Shown here: piece by piece, positions 26,759-34,477 of the stretch
How positions within the stretch are numbered: the stretch's first letter is position 1
Layout of the letters: every line of letters starts with the position of its first letter
Assembly (NCBI RefSeq): GCF_001945365.1
Contig: NZ_MSTQ01000008.1
Span: forward strand, 186,001-250,000
Direction: 5' to 3'
Source: Pseudomonas reinekei
Lineage (GTDB): Bacteria > Pseudomonadota > Gammaproteobacteria > Pseudomonadales > Pseudomonadaceae
DNA length: 64,000 nucleotides
Position numbers and translations under genes: made by a program
Notes under the pieces: model-generated
What the model was told of the DNA's origin: nothing
What the model saw: only the letters and a program-made list of their open reading frames with translations
The model's database searches: none

Positions 26759-26778
26759 GGGGAGGCGTAGGCCTCCCC
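26759..26778 (+). other. Strong hairpin just upstream of waaF
   Basis: GGGGAGGC (26759-26766) pairs with GCCTCCCC (26771-26778) across a 4-base loop; GGTTCGTTTATG follows. It could be the terminator of a lost upstream gene or a leader hairpin for waaF, whose ATG is at 26799. The T run is poor. Confidence 0.55.
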
Positions 26779-26798
26779 GGTTCGTTTATGGAAACCAC

Positions 26799-27833
26799 AT
26801 GAAAATTCTGATCGTTGGGCCCAGTTGGGTCGGTGACATGGTGATGGCGCAGACACTGTTTCAGTGTCTCAAGCAGCGCCACCCACAGTGCGAAATCGAC
26901 GTGCTGGCCCCCGAGTGGAGCCGGCCGATTCTTGAGCGCATGCCCGAAGTTCGCCAGGCCTTGAGCTTCCCGCTCGGCCACGGCGCCTTGGAGCTGGCGA
27001 CCCGTCGGCGCATCGGCAAATCCCTTGCCGGGCAATACGACCAGGCGATTCTGTTGCCCAATTCCCTGAAGTCGGCGCTGGTGCCGTTCTTTGCCGGCAT
27101 CCCCAAGCGCACCGGCTGGCGTGGCGAGTTCCGCTATGGCCTGCTCAACGATGTGCGCACGCTGGACAAGGACCGTTACCCGCTGATGATCGAGCGTTTC
27201 ATGGCGCTGGCCTTCGAGCCGGGTGTTGAACTGCCGAAACCGTATCCACGCCCGAGCCTGCAGATCGACCCGGGCACTCGCGAGGCAGCGCTGGCCAGGT
27301 TCGGCCTGACCCTCGATCGTCCGGTGCTGGCGCTGTGCCCCGGTGCAGAGTTCGGCGAATCCAAACGCTGGCCGTCCGAGCATTACGCCAAGGTGGCCGA
27401 GGCGAAGATCCGTGACGGTTGGCAAGTCTGGCTGTTCGGCTCGAAAAACGATCACGCCGTGGGTGAAGACATCCGTTCCCGGTTGATTCCCGGCTTGCGC
27501 GAAGAGTCGGTGAACCTCAGCGGCGGCACTTCGCTGGCCGAGGCCATCGACCTGCTCTCCTGCGCTGATTCGGTGGTCTCCAACGATTCCGGGCTGATGC
27601 ACGTTGCTGCCGCGTTGAACCGTCCGCTGGTGGCGGTCTACGGTTCGACCTCGCCGGGTTTCACGCCACCGCTGGCCGAGCATGTCGAGATCGTGCGTCT
27701 GGGCATCGAGTGCAGCCCGTGCTTCGATCGCACCTGCCGTTTCGGCCATTACAATTGCCTGCGCCAACTGATGCCGCAAGCGGTGAACGAAGCCTTGCAG
27801 CGTTTGCAGGGCACTGTGGTCGAGGTCCAATAG
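26799..27833 (+). CDS. waaF: WaaF: ADP-heptose:LPS heptosyltransferase II
   Basis: Adds the second heptose to the inner core of lipopolysaccharide on the cytoplasmic face of the inner membrane. 344 residues, a GT9 family member. It begins MKILIVGPSWVGDMVMAQTL, and has the ADP-heptose binding region LCPGAEFGESKRWPSEHYA (near 177-195) and the motif VSNDSGLMHVAAALNRP (near 262-278). It is the first gene of an operon whose seven genes overlap or abut (waaF, waaC, waaG, waaP and three kinase-fold genes). Confidence 0.95.
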   Translation: MKILIVGPSWVGDMVMAQTLFQCLKQRHPQCEIDVLAPEWSRPILERMPEVRQALSFPLGHGALELATRRRIGKSLAGQYDQAILLPNSLKSALVPFFAGIPKRTGWRGEFRYGLLNDVRTLDKDRYPLMIERFMALAFEPGVELPKPYPRPSLQIDPGTREAALARFGLTLDRPVLALCPGAEFGESKRWPSEHYAKVAEAKIRDGWQVWLFGSKNDHAVGEDIRSRLIPGLREESVNLSGGTSLAEAIDLLSCADSVVSNDSGLMHVAAALNRPLVAVYGSTSPGFTPPLAEHVEIVRLGIECSPCFDRTCRFGHYNCLRQLMPQAVNEALQRLQGTVVEVQ

Positions 27834-27834
27834 C

Positions 27835-28896
27835 TTGCGGGTACTGTTGATCAAGACTTCATCGCTGGGCGACGTGATTCATGCGTTGCCGGCGCTGACC
27901 GACGCGGCGCGGGCGATCCCCGGCATCAAGTTCGACTGGGTGGTGGAAGAAGGCTTCGCCGAAATTCCGACCTGGCATCCGGCGGTGGGCAAGGTGATTC
28001 CGGTGGCGATCCGTCGCTGGCGCAAAAACCTCTGGCAAACCCTCAAGAGCGGCGAGTGGAAGCGCTTCAAACAAAGCCTTCGCGCCACGAAATACGACCT
28101 GGTCATCGATGCCCAAGGCCTGCTGAAAAGCGCGTGGCTGACTCGCTACGTCAAAGCCCCGGTCGCGGGTCTCGATAAAGCGTCGGCGCGCGAGCCGATC
28201 GCAGCACGTTTCTACAATCGACGCCTGGCGGTTGCCCGTGGTCAGCACGCGGTGGAGCGAGTGCGTCAGTTGTTCGCCATTGCCCTGGGTTACGACCTGC
28301 CCAAAGGCCTGGGCGACTATGGCTTGAACATCGAGCGCCTGGTGGAATTGCCGCGCAAGAATCCTTATGTGCTGTTCCTGCATGGCACCACCTGGGACAC
28401 CAAACACTGGCCTGAAGCCTATTGGCGCGAGCTGACCGAACGGGTCGGTTATCTCGGCGTCGGGGTGAAACTGCCCTGGGGTAATGCGGTGGAGAAGGCT
28501 CGCGCCGAGCGCATCGCTGCCGGTTTCAAGCACGCCGAAGTACTGCCGAAACTGAACCTGGCCGGTGTCGGCAAGGTACTGGCGGGTGCTCAGGCGTGTG
28601 TGGCAGTGGACACCGGTCTCGGTCATTTGGCCGCCGCGCTGGATGTGCCGACGCTGTCACTGTTCGGCCCAACCAACCCGGGCCTGACCGGCGCCTACGG
28701 CAAATCGCAGATTCACCTGGCCAGCGATTTCCCTTGCGCACCGTGCCTGCAGAAGAAATGCACCTACCAACCGACGGCCGAAGACGCCCGTCAGTTCGAC
28801 CTGAAACGCGAGTGGCCGTTGTGCTTCACGCGCCTGAATCCCGAGCGTGTCGCCAGCCGACTGAGCACGTTGTTACTGGCTGAGGAGCTGCGCTGA
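27835..28896 (+). CDS. waaC: WaaC: ADP-heptose:LPS heptosyltransferase I
   Basis: Adds the first heptose to Kdo. 353 residues from a TTG start at 27835, one base after the waaF stop; CGAGG lies about nine bases upstream. The TTG is supported because MRVLLIKTSSLGDVIHALPA is the conserved N terminus and no ATG or GTG lies in frame before it. Other signatures are LFLHGTTWDTKHWPE (near 180-194) and AVDTGLGHLAAALDVPTLSLFGPTNP (split here as AVDTGLGHLAAAL and LFGPTNPGLTG). Its TGA overlaps the waaG start by one base. Confidence 0.95.
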   Translation: MRVLLIKTSSLGDVIHALPALTDAARAIPGIKFDWVVEEGFAEIPTWHPAVGKVIPVAIRRWRKNLWQTLKSGEWKRFKQSLRATKYDLVIDAQGLLKSAWLTRYVKAPVAGLDKASAREPIAARFYNRRLAVARGQHAVERVRQLFAIALGYDLPKGLGDYGLNIERLVELPRKNPYVLFLHGTTWDTKHWPEAYWRELTERVGYLGVGVKLPWGNAVEKARAERIAAGFKHAEVLPKLNLAGVGKVLAGAQACVAVDTGLGHLAAALDVPTLSLFGPTNPGLTGAYGKSQIHLASDFPCAPCLQKKCTYQPTAEDARQFDLKREWPLCFTRLNPERVASRLSTLLLAEELR

Positions 28897-30020
28897 TGCA
28901 ATTGGCATTTGTCCTGTACAAGTACTTTCCCTTCGGTGGCTTGCAGCGCGATTTCATGCGCATTGCCCTGGAGTGCCAGAAGCGCGGTCACCAGATCCGC
29001 GTCTACACGTTGATCTGGGAAGGCGACGTGCCACCGGGTTTTGAAGTGCTGGTGGCGCCGGTCAAGGCGTTCTTCAACCATCGTCGCAATGAAAAGCTCA
29101 GCGAGTGGATGGAAGCGGACCTGGCCAGGCGCCCGGTGGATCGTCTGATCGGCTTCAACAAGATGCCTGGGTTGGACGTCTATTACGCTGCCGACGGCTG
29201 CTTCGAGGACAAGGCGCAGAACCTGCGCAACTCGCTGTACCGCCGCTGGGGCCGCTACCGTCACTTCGCCGAATACGAGCGCGCGGTGTTCGCCAAAGAC
29301 GCGAAGACTGAAGTGTTGATGATCTCCGAAGTCCAGCAGCCGCTGTTCATCAAGCATTACGACACGCCGCTGGAACGCTTCCATCTGCTGCCGCCGGGCA
29401 TCGCCCAGGATCGCCGCCGCCCGGCCGATGCCGACGACATTCGTGCCGGGTTCCGAGCCGAATTCAACCTCAAGGACGATGAGCTGCTGCTGGTGCAGAT
29501 CGGCTCCGGGTTCAAGACCAAAGGCGTGGATCGTAGCCTCAAGGCGCTGGCGGCATTGCCCGCTGATCTGAAGAAACGCACCCGGCTGTTTGTAATTGGC
29601 CAGGACGACCCCAAATTATTCCAGATGCAGAGCGCGACGCTGGGGCTTGGCGATAACGTGACGTTCCTCAAGGGTCGCAGCGATATCCCGCGTTTCCTGC
29701 TGGGTGCCGATCTGTTGATCCACCCGGCATACAACGAAAACACCGGTACCGTGCTGCTTGAAGCGCTGGTCGCCGGGTTGCCGGTGCTGGTCAGTGCGGT
29801 GTGCGGTTACGCCCATTACATTGCCGAGGCCGATGCCGGCCTGGTGCTGGACGAACCCTTCGAGCAGGCGCAACTGACGCAGTACCTGACCGGAATGCTG
29901 AACGACGCTCAAGCACGGGCGGCCTGGAGCCGCAACGGTCTGGCCTTCGCCGGGACGGCCGACCTCTACAGCATGCCGCAGCACGCGGCGGATGTGATTC
30001 TGGCGGAGCACGCTAAATGA
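28896..30020 (+). CDS. waaG: WaaG: LPS core glycosyltransferase I (GT4)
   Basis: Adds the first outer-core sugar to heptose II; glucose in enteric bacteria, while in Pseudomonas the first residue is galactosamine, so the donor may differ. 374 residues. It begins MQLAFVLYKYFPFGGLQRDF, the WaaG hallmark, and the GT4 nucleotide-sugar region reads LIHPAYNENTGTVLLEAL (near 274-291) with PVLVSAVCGYAHYI. It overlaps waaC by one base and waaP by four. Confidence 0.93.
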   Translation: MQLAFVLYKYFPFGGLQRDFMRIALECQKRGHQIRVYTLIWEGDVPPGFEVLVAPVKAFFNHRRNEKLSEWMEADLARRPVDRLIGFNKMPGLDVYYAADGCFEDKAQNLRNSLYRRWGRYRHFAEYERAVFAKDAKTEVLMISEVQQPLFIKHYDTPLERFHLLPPGIAQDRRRPADADDIRAGFRAEFNLKDDELLLVQIGSGFKTKGVDRSLKALAALPADLKKRTRLFVIGQDDPKLFQMQSATLGLGDNVTFLKGRSDIPRFLLGADLLIHPAYNENTGTVLLEALVAGLPVLVSAVCGYAHYIAEADAGLVLDEPFEQAQLTQYLTGMLNDAQARAAWSRNGLAFAGTADLYSMPQHAADVILAEHAK

Positions 30021-30823
30021 AGTTGATGCTGGCTGAACCGTTCAAAAGCCTCTGGGCCGGTCGCGATCCGTTCGCCGAGGTCGAGGGCTTGCAGGGTGAG
30101 GTGTACCGCGAGCTTGAAGCACGCCGGACCCTGCGTACCGAAGTGAACGGCAACGGGTTTTTCGTGAAGATCCACCGTGGCATTGGTTGGGGCGAGATCT
30201 TCAAGAACCTGCTCACCGCCAAATTGCCGGTCCTCGGTGCGGGGCAAGAGTGGAAAGCGATCCAGCGCTTGCAGGAAGTCGGCGTGCCGACCATGACGGC
30301 CGTTGCTTACGGCGAGAAGGGCAGCAACCCGGCGGATCAGCACTCCTTCATCGTCACCGAAGAGCTGGCGCCGACGGTCAGTCTCGAAGATTTCAGCATC
30401 AACTGGATCAAGCAGCCGCCCGAGCCGAAGCTCAAGCGTGCGTTGATCGCTGAAGTGGCGCGCATGACCGGCATGATGCACCGCGCCGGGGTCAACCACC
30501 GCGACTGTTACATCTGCCATTTCCTGCTGCACATCGACAAGCCGGTGACGGCCGATGACTTCAAACTGTCGGTGATCGACCTGCATCGCGCCCAGACCCG
30601 AGCTCAGATCACTGCGCGCTGGCGCAACAAGGATCTGGCGGCGCTGTACTTTTCCGCCCTGGATATCGGCTTGACCCGACGCGACAAACTGCGGTTCCTC
30701 AAGGGTTATTTCCAGCAACCGCTGCGGCAGATCCTCAGCGAGGAAGCCGGGCTGCTGAGCTGGCTCGAAGGCAAGGCCAACAAACTCTACGACCGCAAAC
30801 AGCGATACGGGGATGCGCTCTGA
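30017..30823 (+). CDS. waaP: WaaP: LPS core heptose(I) kinase
   Basis: Phosphorylates heptose I of the inner core; in P. aeruginosa the homologue is essential. 268 residues with an atypical kinase fold: lysine in FFVKIHRG (Lys51), catalytic loop NHRDCYICHF with Asp163, and metal Asp188 in SVIDLHRAQ. The usual Asn of the catalytic loop is His168, as is normal for WaaP. ATGA overlap with waaG and a one-base overlap with the next kinase-like gene. Confidence 0.94.
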   Translation: MKLMLAEPFKSLWAGRDPFAEVEGLQGEVYRELEARRTLRTEVNGNGFFVKIHRGIGWGEIFKNLLTAKLPVLGAGQEWKAIQRLQEVGVPTMTAVAYGEKGSNPADQHSFIVTEELAPTVSLEDFSINWIKQPPEPKLKRALIAEVARMTGMMHRAGVNHRDCYICHFLLHIDKPVTADDFKLSVIDLHRAQTRAQITARWRNKDLAALYFSALDIGLTRRDKLRFLKGYFQQPLRQILSEEAGLLSWLEGKANKLYDRKQRYGDAL

Positions 30824-31557
30824 TGGCGGGTTGGACACTTGAAGCGGAGTACAGCGATCTGGCGGAAGACTTTGGCAGCCTAGAAGCGGTGTTTGCGCTT
30901 CAAGGCGAGCGCTTGACCCGCGACCCGCTGTCCGAAGTCATCCGCGTCCAGCGCAAGGGCGTCAACTATTACGTCAAACGCTATGTGGGCGCAGGCAAGG
31001 GCTTGCGCCGTTACCTGGGCAAGCCTCGGGTGAAAATGGAGTGGCAGAACCTCAAGCGCTTCGCCAAGTGGGGTATTCCCACCGCCGAAGTGGTGGCCTG
31101 GGGGTTGGAGCGTCGCGGCATGGCTTATGATCGCGGGGCGATGATCACCCGTGAACTGCCGCATACCGAAGATTTGTCGGCCCTGGCCGAGCGACACGAC
31201 CCCAAGCTCGCGGATCGCGCGTGGGTCGATAGCGTCAGTCGCCAGTTGGCCAGCTACACCCGGACCATGCACGAGCACCGTTTTACCCACAACGATTTGA
31301 AATGGCGCAACCTGCTGGTCGACGATCAGCCCCGGCTGTTTCTGATCGACTGTCCCAACGGTGATTTCTGGAGCGGTTTCTGGCTCAAGTACCGCATCAC
31401 CAAGGATCTGGCGTGCCTGGACAAGGTCGCCAAATACCAGCTGTCGGCGACCCAGCGCCTGCGTTTTTACCTGCAATACCGGCAACGGGCGCGGCTCAAT
31501 GCCGCCGATAAAAAACGGATTCGGCATGTGGTGAGATTTTTCGAGGGGCGCGAATGA
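30823..31557 (+). CDS. wapP: WapP-like LPS core kinase
   Basis: Probable second kinase for heptose phosphorylation. 244 residues of the Kdo/WaaP kinase fold. Lys52 in NYYVKRYVG, the catalytic loop THNDLKWRNLL with Asp158 and Asn163, and Asp176 in LFLIDCPNG are all present, so it should be active. Position directly after waaP matches PAO1 PA5008. It overlaps both neighbours (one and four bases). Confidence 0.8.
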   Translation: MAGWTLEAEYSDLAEDFGSLEAVFALQGERLTRDPLSEVIRVQRKGVNYYVKRYVGAGKGLRRYLGKPRVKMEWQNLKRFAKWGIPTAEVVAWGLERRGMAYDRGAMITRELPHTEDLSALAERHDPKLADRAWVDSVSRQLASYTRTMHEHRFTHNDLKWRNLLVDDQPRLFLIDCPNGDFWSGFWLKYRITKDLACLDKVAKYQLSATQRLRFYLQYRQRARLNAADKKRIRHVVRFFEGRE

Positions 31558-32306
31558 CTGATTTTCTGGCCGCTGAAGACCGTGCGCTGCTTGAGCGCCA
31601 TGGCCTCGGCACGTTCGATGCGCTGTGGTCCCGGCAGCTCGATGCCGTGGACGAACCCAACACCGTCCGCGGTGGCTGGAGCAGTGTGTTTCGACTGGAT
31701 CTGGAAGGTCATGGTTTCTATCTCAAGCGCCAGAGCAACTACCAGATGCGCACCTTGCACGCGCCGTTCGGCGAGCCGAGTTTTGCCCGTGAGTTTCGCA
31801 ACATCAGCCGTTATGAACAGCTCGGGATTCCGGCGCTGAAAGCCGCGTTCTTCGGCGAGCGCAAGGTTGATGGCGAAGTCCGCGCCGTGCTGCTGACCCG
31901 GGCGCTGGATGGTTGGGATGATCTGGATTCGCTGCTGCGGCGTTGGTCTGATCTCGGCGAGGCGCAGCACGTGGCCATTCTGCAAGCCTGCGGTCATCTG
32001 GCGCGGCGCCTGCATGGCATGCGGCAGGTGCACGGGTGCTTTTATCCCAAGCACATCTTCCTGCGCGCCACCGGCGACGGTTATCAGGCGCAGTTGATCG
32101 ACCTGGAAAAGACCCGGCCGCTGTTATTCGGTCAACGTGACCGGGTCAAGGATCTGGAGCCGTTGCTGCGTCGCGCACCCGAGTGGAGCGAAGCGCAGTT
32201 GCGGGTGCTGTTGGCCGCGTATCTGGATCAGGCGCAGAACAGTTCGCTGATCGACAGTTGGCTGACACGCTTGATTGCACGGCGTAGCCATAAGGGGAAA
32301 GGCTGA
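31554..32306 (+). CDS. InaA/Kdo-kinase-fold protein lacking the catalytic aspartate
   Basis: A 250-residue member of the lipopolysaccharide kinase fold (homologue of PAO1 PA5007 by position). The region for ATP binding includes GFYLKRQSN with Lys58. The catalytic loop reads VHGCFYPKHIF: Cys162 stands where Asp is expected and His167 where Asn is expected. The later metal-binding Asp183 (LIDLEKTR) is kept. It is therefore either a pseudokinase that helps its neighbours or an enzyme with altered chemistry. It lies in the middle of the operon with overlaps on both sides, so it is co-produced with WaaP and WapP. Exact function is unknown. Confidence 0.75.
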   Translation: MTDFLAAEDRALLERHGLGTFDALWSRQLDAVDEPNTVRGGWSSVFRLDLEGHGFYLKRQSNYQMRTLHAPFGEPSFAREFRNISRYEQLGIPALKAAFFGERKVDGEVRAVLLTRALDGWDDLDSLLRRWSDLGEAQHVAILQACGHLARRLHGMRQVHGCFYPKHIFLRATGDGYQAQLIDLEKTRPLLFGQRDRVKDLEPLLRRAPEWSEAQLRVLLAAYLDQAQNSSLIDSWLTRLIARRSHKGKG

Positions 32307-33757
32307 TGCGTTTGTCCGAACTGAAAAACGCGGGTCGCCGTCCGGCGTTGCCATTAAGCCTTTCCCTGGCCGATGCTGCCGGGCCGGCCGATCTGCAATT
32401 ACTCAGCCTGCTACGGGTGTTGCCGGGGCAGCGCTACGTCGGTGCGGGTGTCTGGCGTGGCCAGCCGGTGCTGGCAAAATTGCTGGTGGGCAGCAAGGCT
32501 GCGCGGCATTTTCAACGGGAGCTGGACGGCGTGCGCTTGCTCGCTGCTCAAGGCCTGACCACCCCCCTGCTGTTGGCCGATGGCCTCAAGGATGGCGAGG
32601 GTGGCTGGCTGTTGTTCGAGTTTCTGGACGGCGCTGAAAGCCTCGGCGATGCGTGGCAACGGGTTGAACACTTGCCCGTGCTGGCCGACGAGCAATCAGC
32701 GGTGTTGGCCGAGGCCCTGGGTGCCATTGGCCAAATGCACCGCAAAGGCTTGTGGCAGGAAGACCTGCACCTGGACAACCTGTTGCGTCAGGGCCGTCGG
32801 CTGTATTTGATCGACGGCGCCGGAATCTGCAGCGAAACGCCAGGCCAGCCGTTGTCGCGGCAGAAAGTCCTGGAAAATCTCGGGGTGTTTTTCGCCCAGT
32901 TGCCGCAATCCCTGCAGCCGTTTACCGAAGAGTTGCTGGTGTACTACCTGCTGAGCAATGGCGAGCATGCCTTGCCCATGGAAGCGCTGCAGAAGCAGAT
33001 CGACAAGGTCCGCAGCTGGCGACTCAGGGATTTTCTGAACAAGGTCGGCCGTGAGTGCACGCTGTTCAGCGTGCAGCGCGGTGCGTTCGGCTTGCGCGCG
33101 ATTCGCCGCGAGGAAGAAGCGGCCATGCTGCCGGTGCTGGAACGGGCCGATGACTTGCTTGACCAGGGGCATCTGTACAAGACCGGCGGCGCAGCGAGCG
33201 TCGGCAAGGTCGAGGTCGATGGCCGCACGCTGGTGATCAAGCGCTACAACATCAAGGGGGTCGCACACTGGCTCAAGCGCTTCTGGCGCCCGAGCCGGGC
33301 CTGGCATTCCTGGCGCGAAGGCAATCGCCTGGCGTTCCTTGGCATCGCCACGCCCAAGCCGCTGGCGCTTCTGGAGAAACGTTTTCTCTGGCTGCGCGGT
33401 CGTGCCTATCTCATCACCGAGCATCTGCCGGGGCCGGACATCATCGAGCGCTTTGCGCCTTACGTGGAAAGCGGTGATGCACCGGAGTCCGAGCTGGCGG
33501 CGCTGGATCACCTGTTTACCGAATTGATCCGTGAGCGCATCAGCCATGGTGACTTCAAGGGCCACAACCTGTTCTGGCAGCAGGATCGCTGGGCGTTGAT
33601 CGATCTCGACTCGATGTGCCAGCACGCCTCGCTCGCCAGTTTTGCGCCGGCGTATGCGCGGGATCGCGCGCGTTTCATGCGTAATTGGCCGCCGAGCAGT
33701 GCGCTTTACCAAGTCATCGATCAGCGTTTGCCCAAAGACATCTCCAGCGCGGCTTGA
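32306..33757 (+). CDS. Tandem kinase-fold LPS core protein (PA5006-like)
   Basis: 483 residues containing two kinase-like domains in a single chain. Domain 1 (about 40-175) has the loop WQEDLHLDNLL with Asp153 and Asn158, then Asp170 in LYLIDGAGI. Domain 2 (about 285-440) has Lys312 in LVIKRYN, the loop SHGDFKGHNLF with Asp416 and Asn421, then Asp433 in WALIDLDSM. Both active sites appear complete. Such a fusion is expected for the PA5006 homologue, for which the name wapQ has been used, though I am not certain of that symbol. It is last gene of the waaF operon and starts one base inside the previous stop; a REP element follows. Confidence 0.78.
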   Translation: MRLSELKNAGRRPALPLSLSLADAAGPADLQLLSLLRVLPGQRYVGAGVWRGQPVLAKLLVGSKAARHFQRELDGVRLLAAQGLTTPLLLADGLKDGEGGWLLFEFLDGAESLGDAWQRVEHLPVLADEQSAVLAEALGAIGQMHRKGLWQEDLHLDNLLRQGRRLYLIDGAGICSETPGQPLSRQKVLENLGVFFAQLPQSLQPFTEELLVYYLLSNGEHALPMEALQKQIDKVRSWRLRDFLNKVGRECTLFSVQRGAFGLRAIRREEEAAMLPVLERADDLLDQGHLYKTGGAASVGKVEVDGRTLVIKRYNIKGVAHWLKRFWRPSRAWHSWREGNRLAFLGIATPKPLALLEKRFLWLRGRAYLITEHLPGPDIIERFAPYVESGDAPESELAALDHLFTELIRERISHGDFKGHNLFWQQDRWALIDLDSMCQHASLASFAPAYARDRARFMRNWPPSSALYQVIDQRLPKDISSAA

Positions 33758-33762
33758 ACCGC

Positions 33763-33856
33763 TATCGCGCGCAGGCTCGCTCCCACATTGAATCTTGATC
33801 GTACGCAAATATTGTGTTCGCTCGAGTACCCCTGTGCGAGCGAGCCCGCTCGCGAT
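33763..33856. repeat. REP pair in reversed (tail-to-tail) order
   Basis: ATCGCGCGCAGGCTCGCTCC at the left and GTGCGAGCGAGCCCGCTCGC at the right are inverted REPs, but with the arms in the opposite order to that at 1300. It separates the waaF operon from the lipoprotein gene. Confidence 0.75.
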
Positions 33857-33989
33857 GAGGCCCGAACTGCCAGCGAAGATTAGGGACATTCTTTTAAGAG
33901 TCGTCCTACACGATCTTGGGAAGCCATGAGCTGTGGCCTGAAAGTACGCGATGCTAGTTTGCCCTGACGATCATGGAGGGCAGATTTTG

Positions 33990-34322
33990 ATGATAAAAAT
34001 GGCAGCTGCATCAGGCGTGATTTCGCTGGCCCTGGCGGGGTGCGGGACCGTCTCGACGGTACTTCAGGATGACGCCGACGCCGCTCAAGGGCTGCGAAAG
34101 CAAAAAACCTATTGCCAGTCCATCCCGCGAGTCTATAGCGGCCTGGCTTATGATTTTTGCATCTTGAACGCACCACCCGATCCCACCGGAATCCTCGTAC
34201 CGCTCGTTCTGCTGGACCTGACCCTGTCTTGCGCACTGGATACCGTTGCCTTGCCCTACACGATTTACCGGCAGGGTATGGACGGCAATATCCAGATCTA
34301 CTGGCGACCGCCGCGAGGTTGA
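33990..34322 (+). CDS. YceK/YidQ-like lipoprotein
   Basis: A 110-residue lipoprotein: MIKMAAASGVISLALAGC gives a short signal with the lipobox LALAGC, so Cys18 would be acylated after cleavage. The C-terminal part LLDLTLSCALDTVALPYTIY fits the DUF1375 (YceK) pattern. I chose the ATG at 33990 because TGGAGGG lies 9 bases upstream and the signal peptide starts there; the open frame extends 13 codons before it. Function is unknown. The small gene sits alone between the two LPS gene blocks. Confidence 0.75.
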   Translation: MIKMAAASGVISLALAGCGTVSTVLQDDADAAQGLRKQKTYCQSIPRVYSGLAYDFCILNAPPDPTGILVPLVLLDLTLSCALDTVALPYTIYRQGMDGNIQIYWRPPRG

Positions 34323-34378
34323 ATAGGGGTCGAAAGAGCTTGCCGCTTGCCGCTAGAGGCTTGCCGCTGCTTTTACGC

Positions 34379-34384
34379 TATAAT
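34379..34384 (+). promoter_or_regulatory. Candidate -10 box and leader of the carbamoyltransferase operon
   Basis: TATAAT lies 94 bases before the GTG start at 34478. There is no matching -35 at 17 bases; the nearest TTGCCG is only 12 bases away. Three copies of CTTGCCGCT (34339-34370) precede the box. Between the box and the gene two hairpins, CTCGC/GCGAG (34403-34417) and GGCGC/GCGCC (34436-34448), lie in the predicted leader. Confidence 0.4.
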
Positions 34385-34477
34385 CCCGCCCTTTAGCTGT
34401 CTCTCGCCCCTTGCGAGGGCACATAAATTTTTTGAGGCGCATCGCGCCTGCACGCAGACTAAAGAGGCTAGACCCCT

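Noticed and set aside
34361-34366. TTGCCG as -35 box for TATAAT at 34379
   Set aside because: Only 12 bases separate the two, too short for a sigma-70 promoter.
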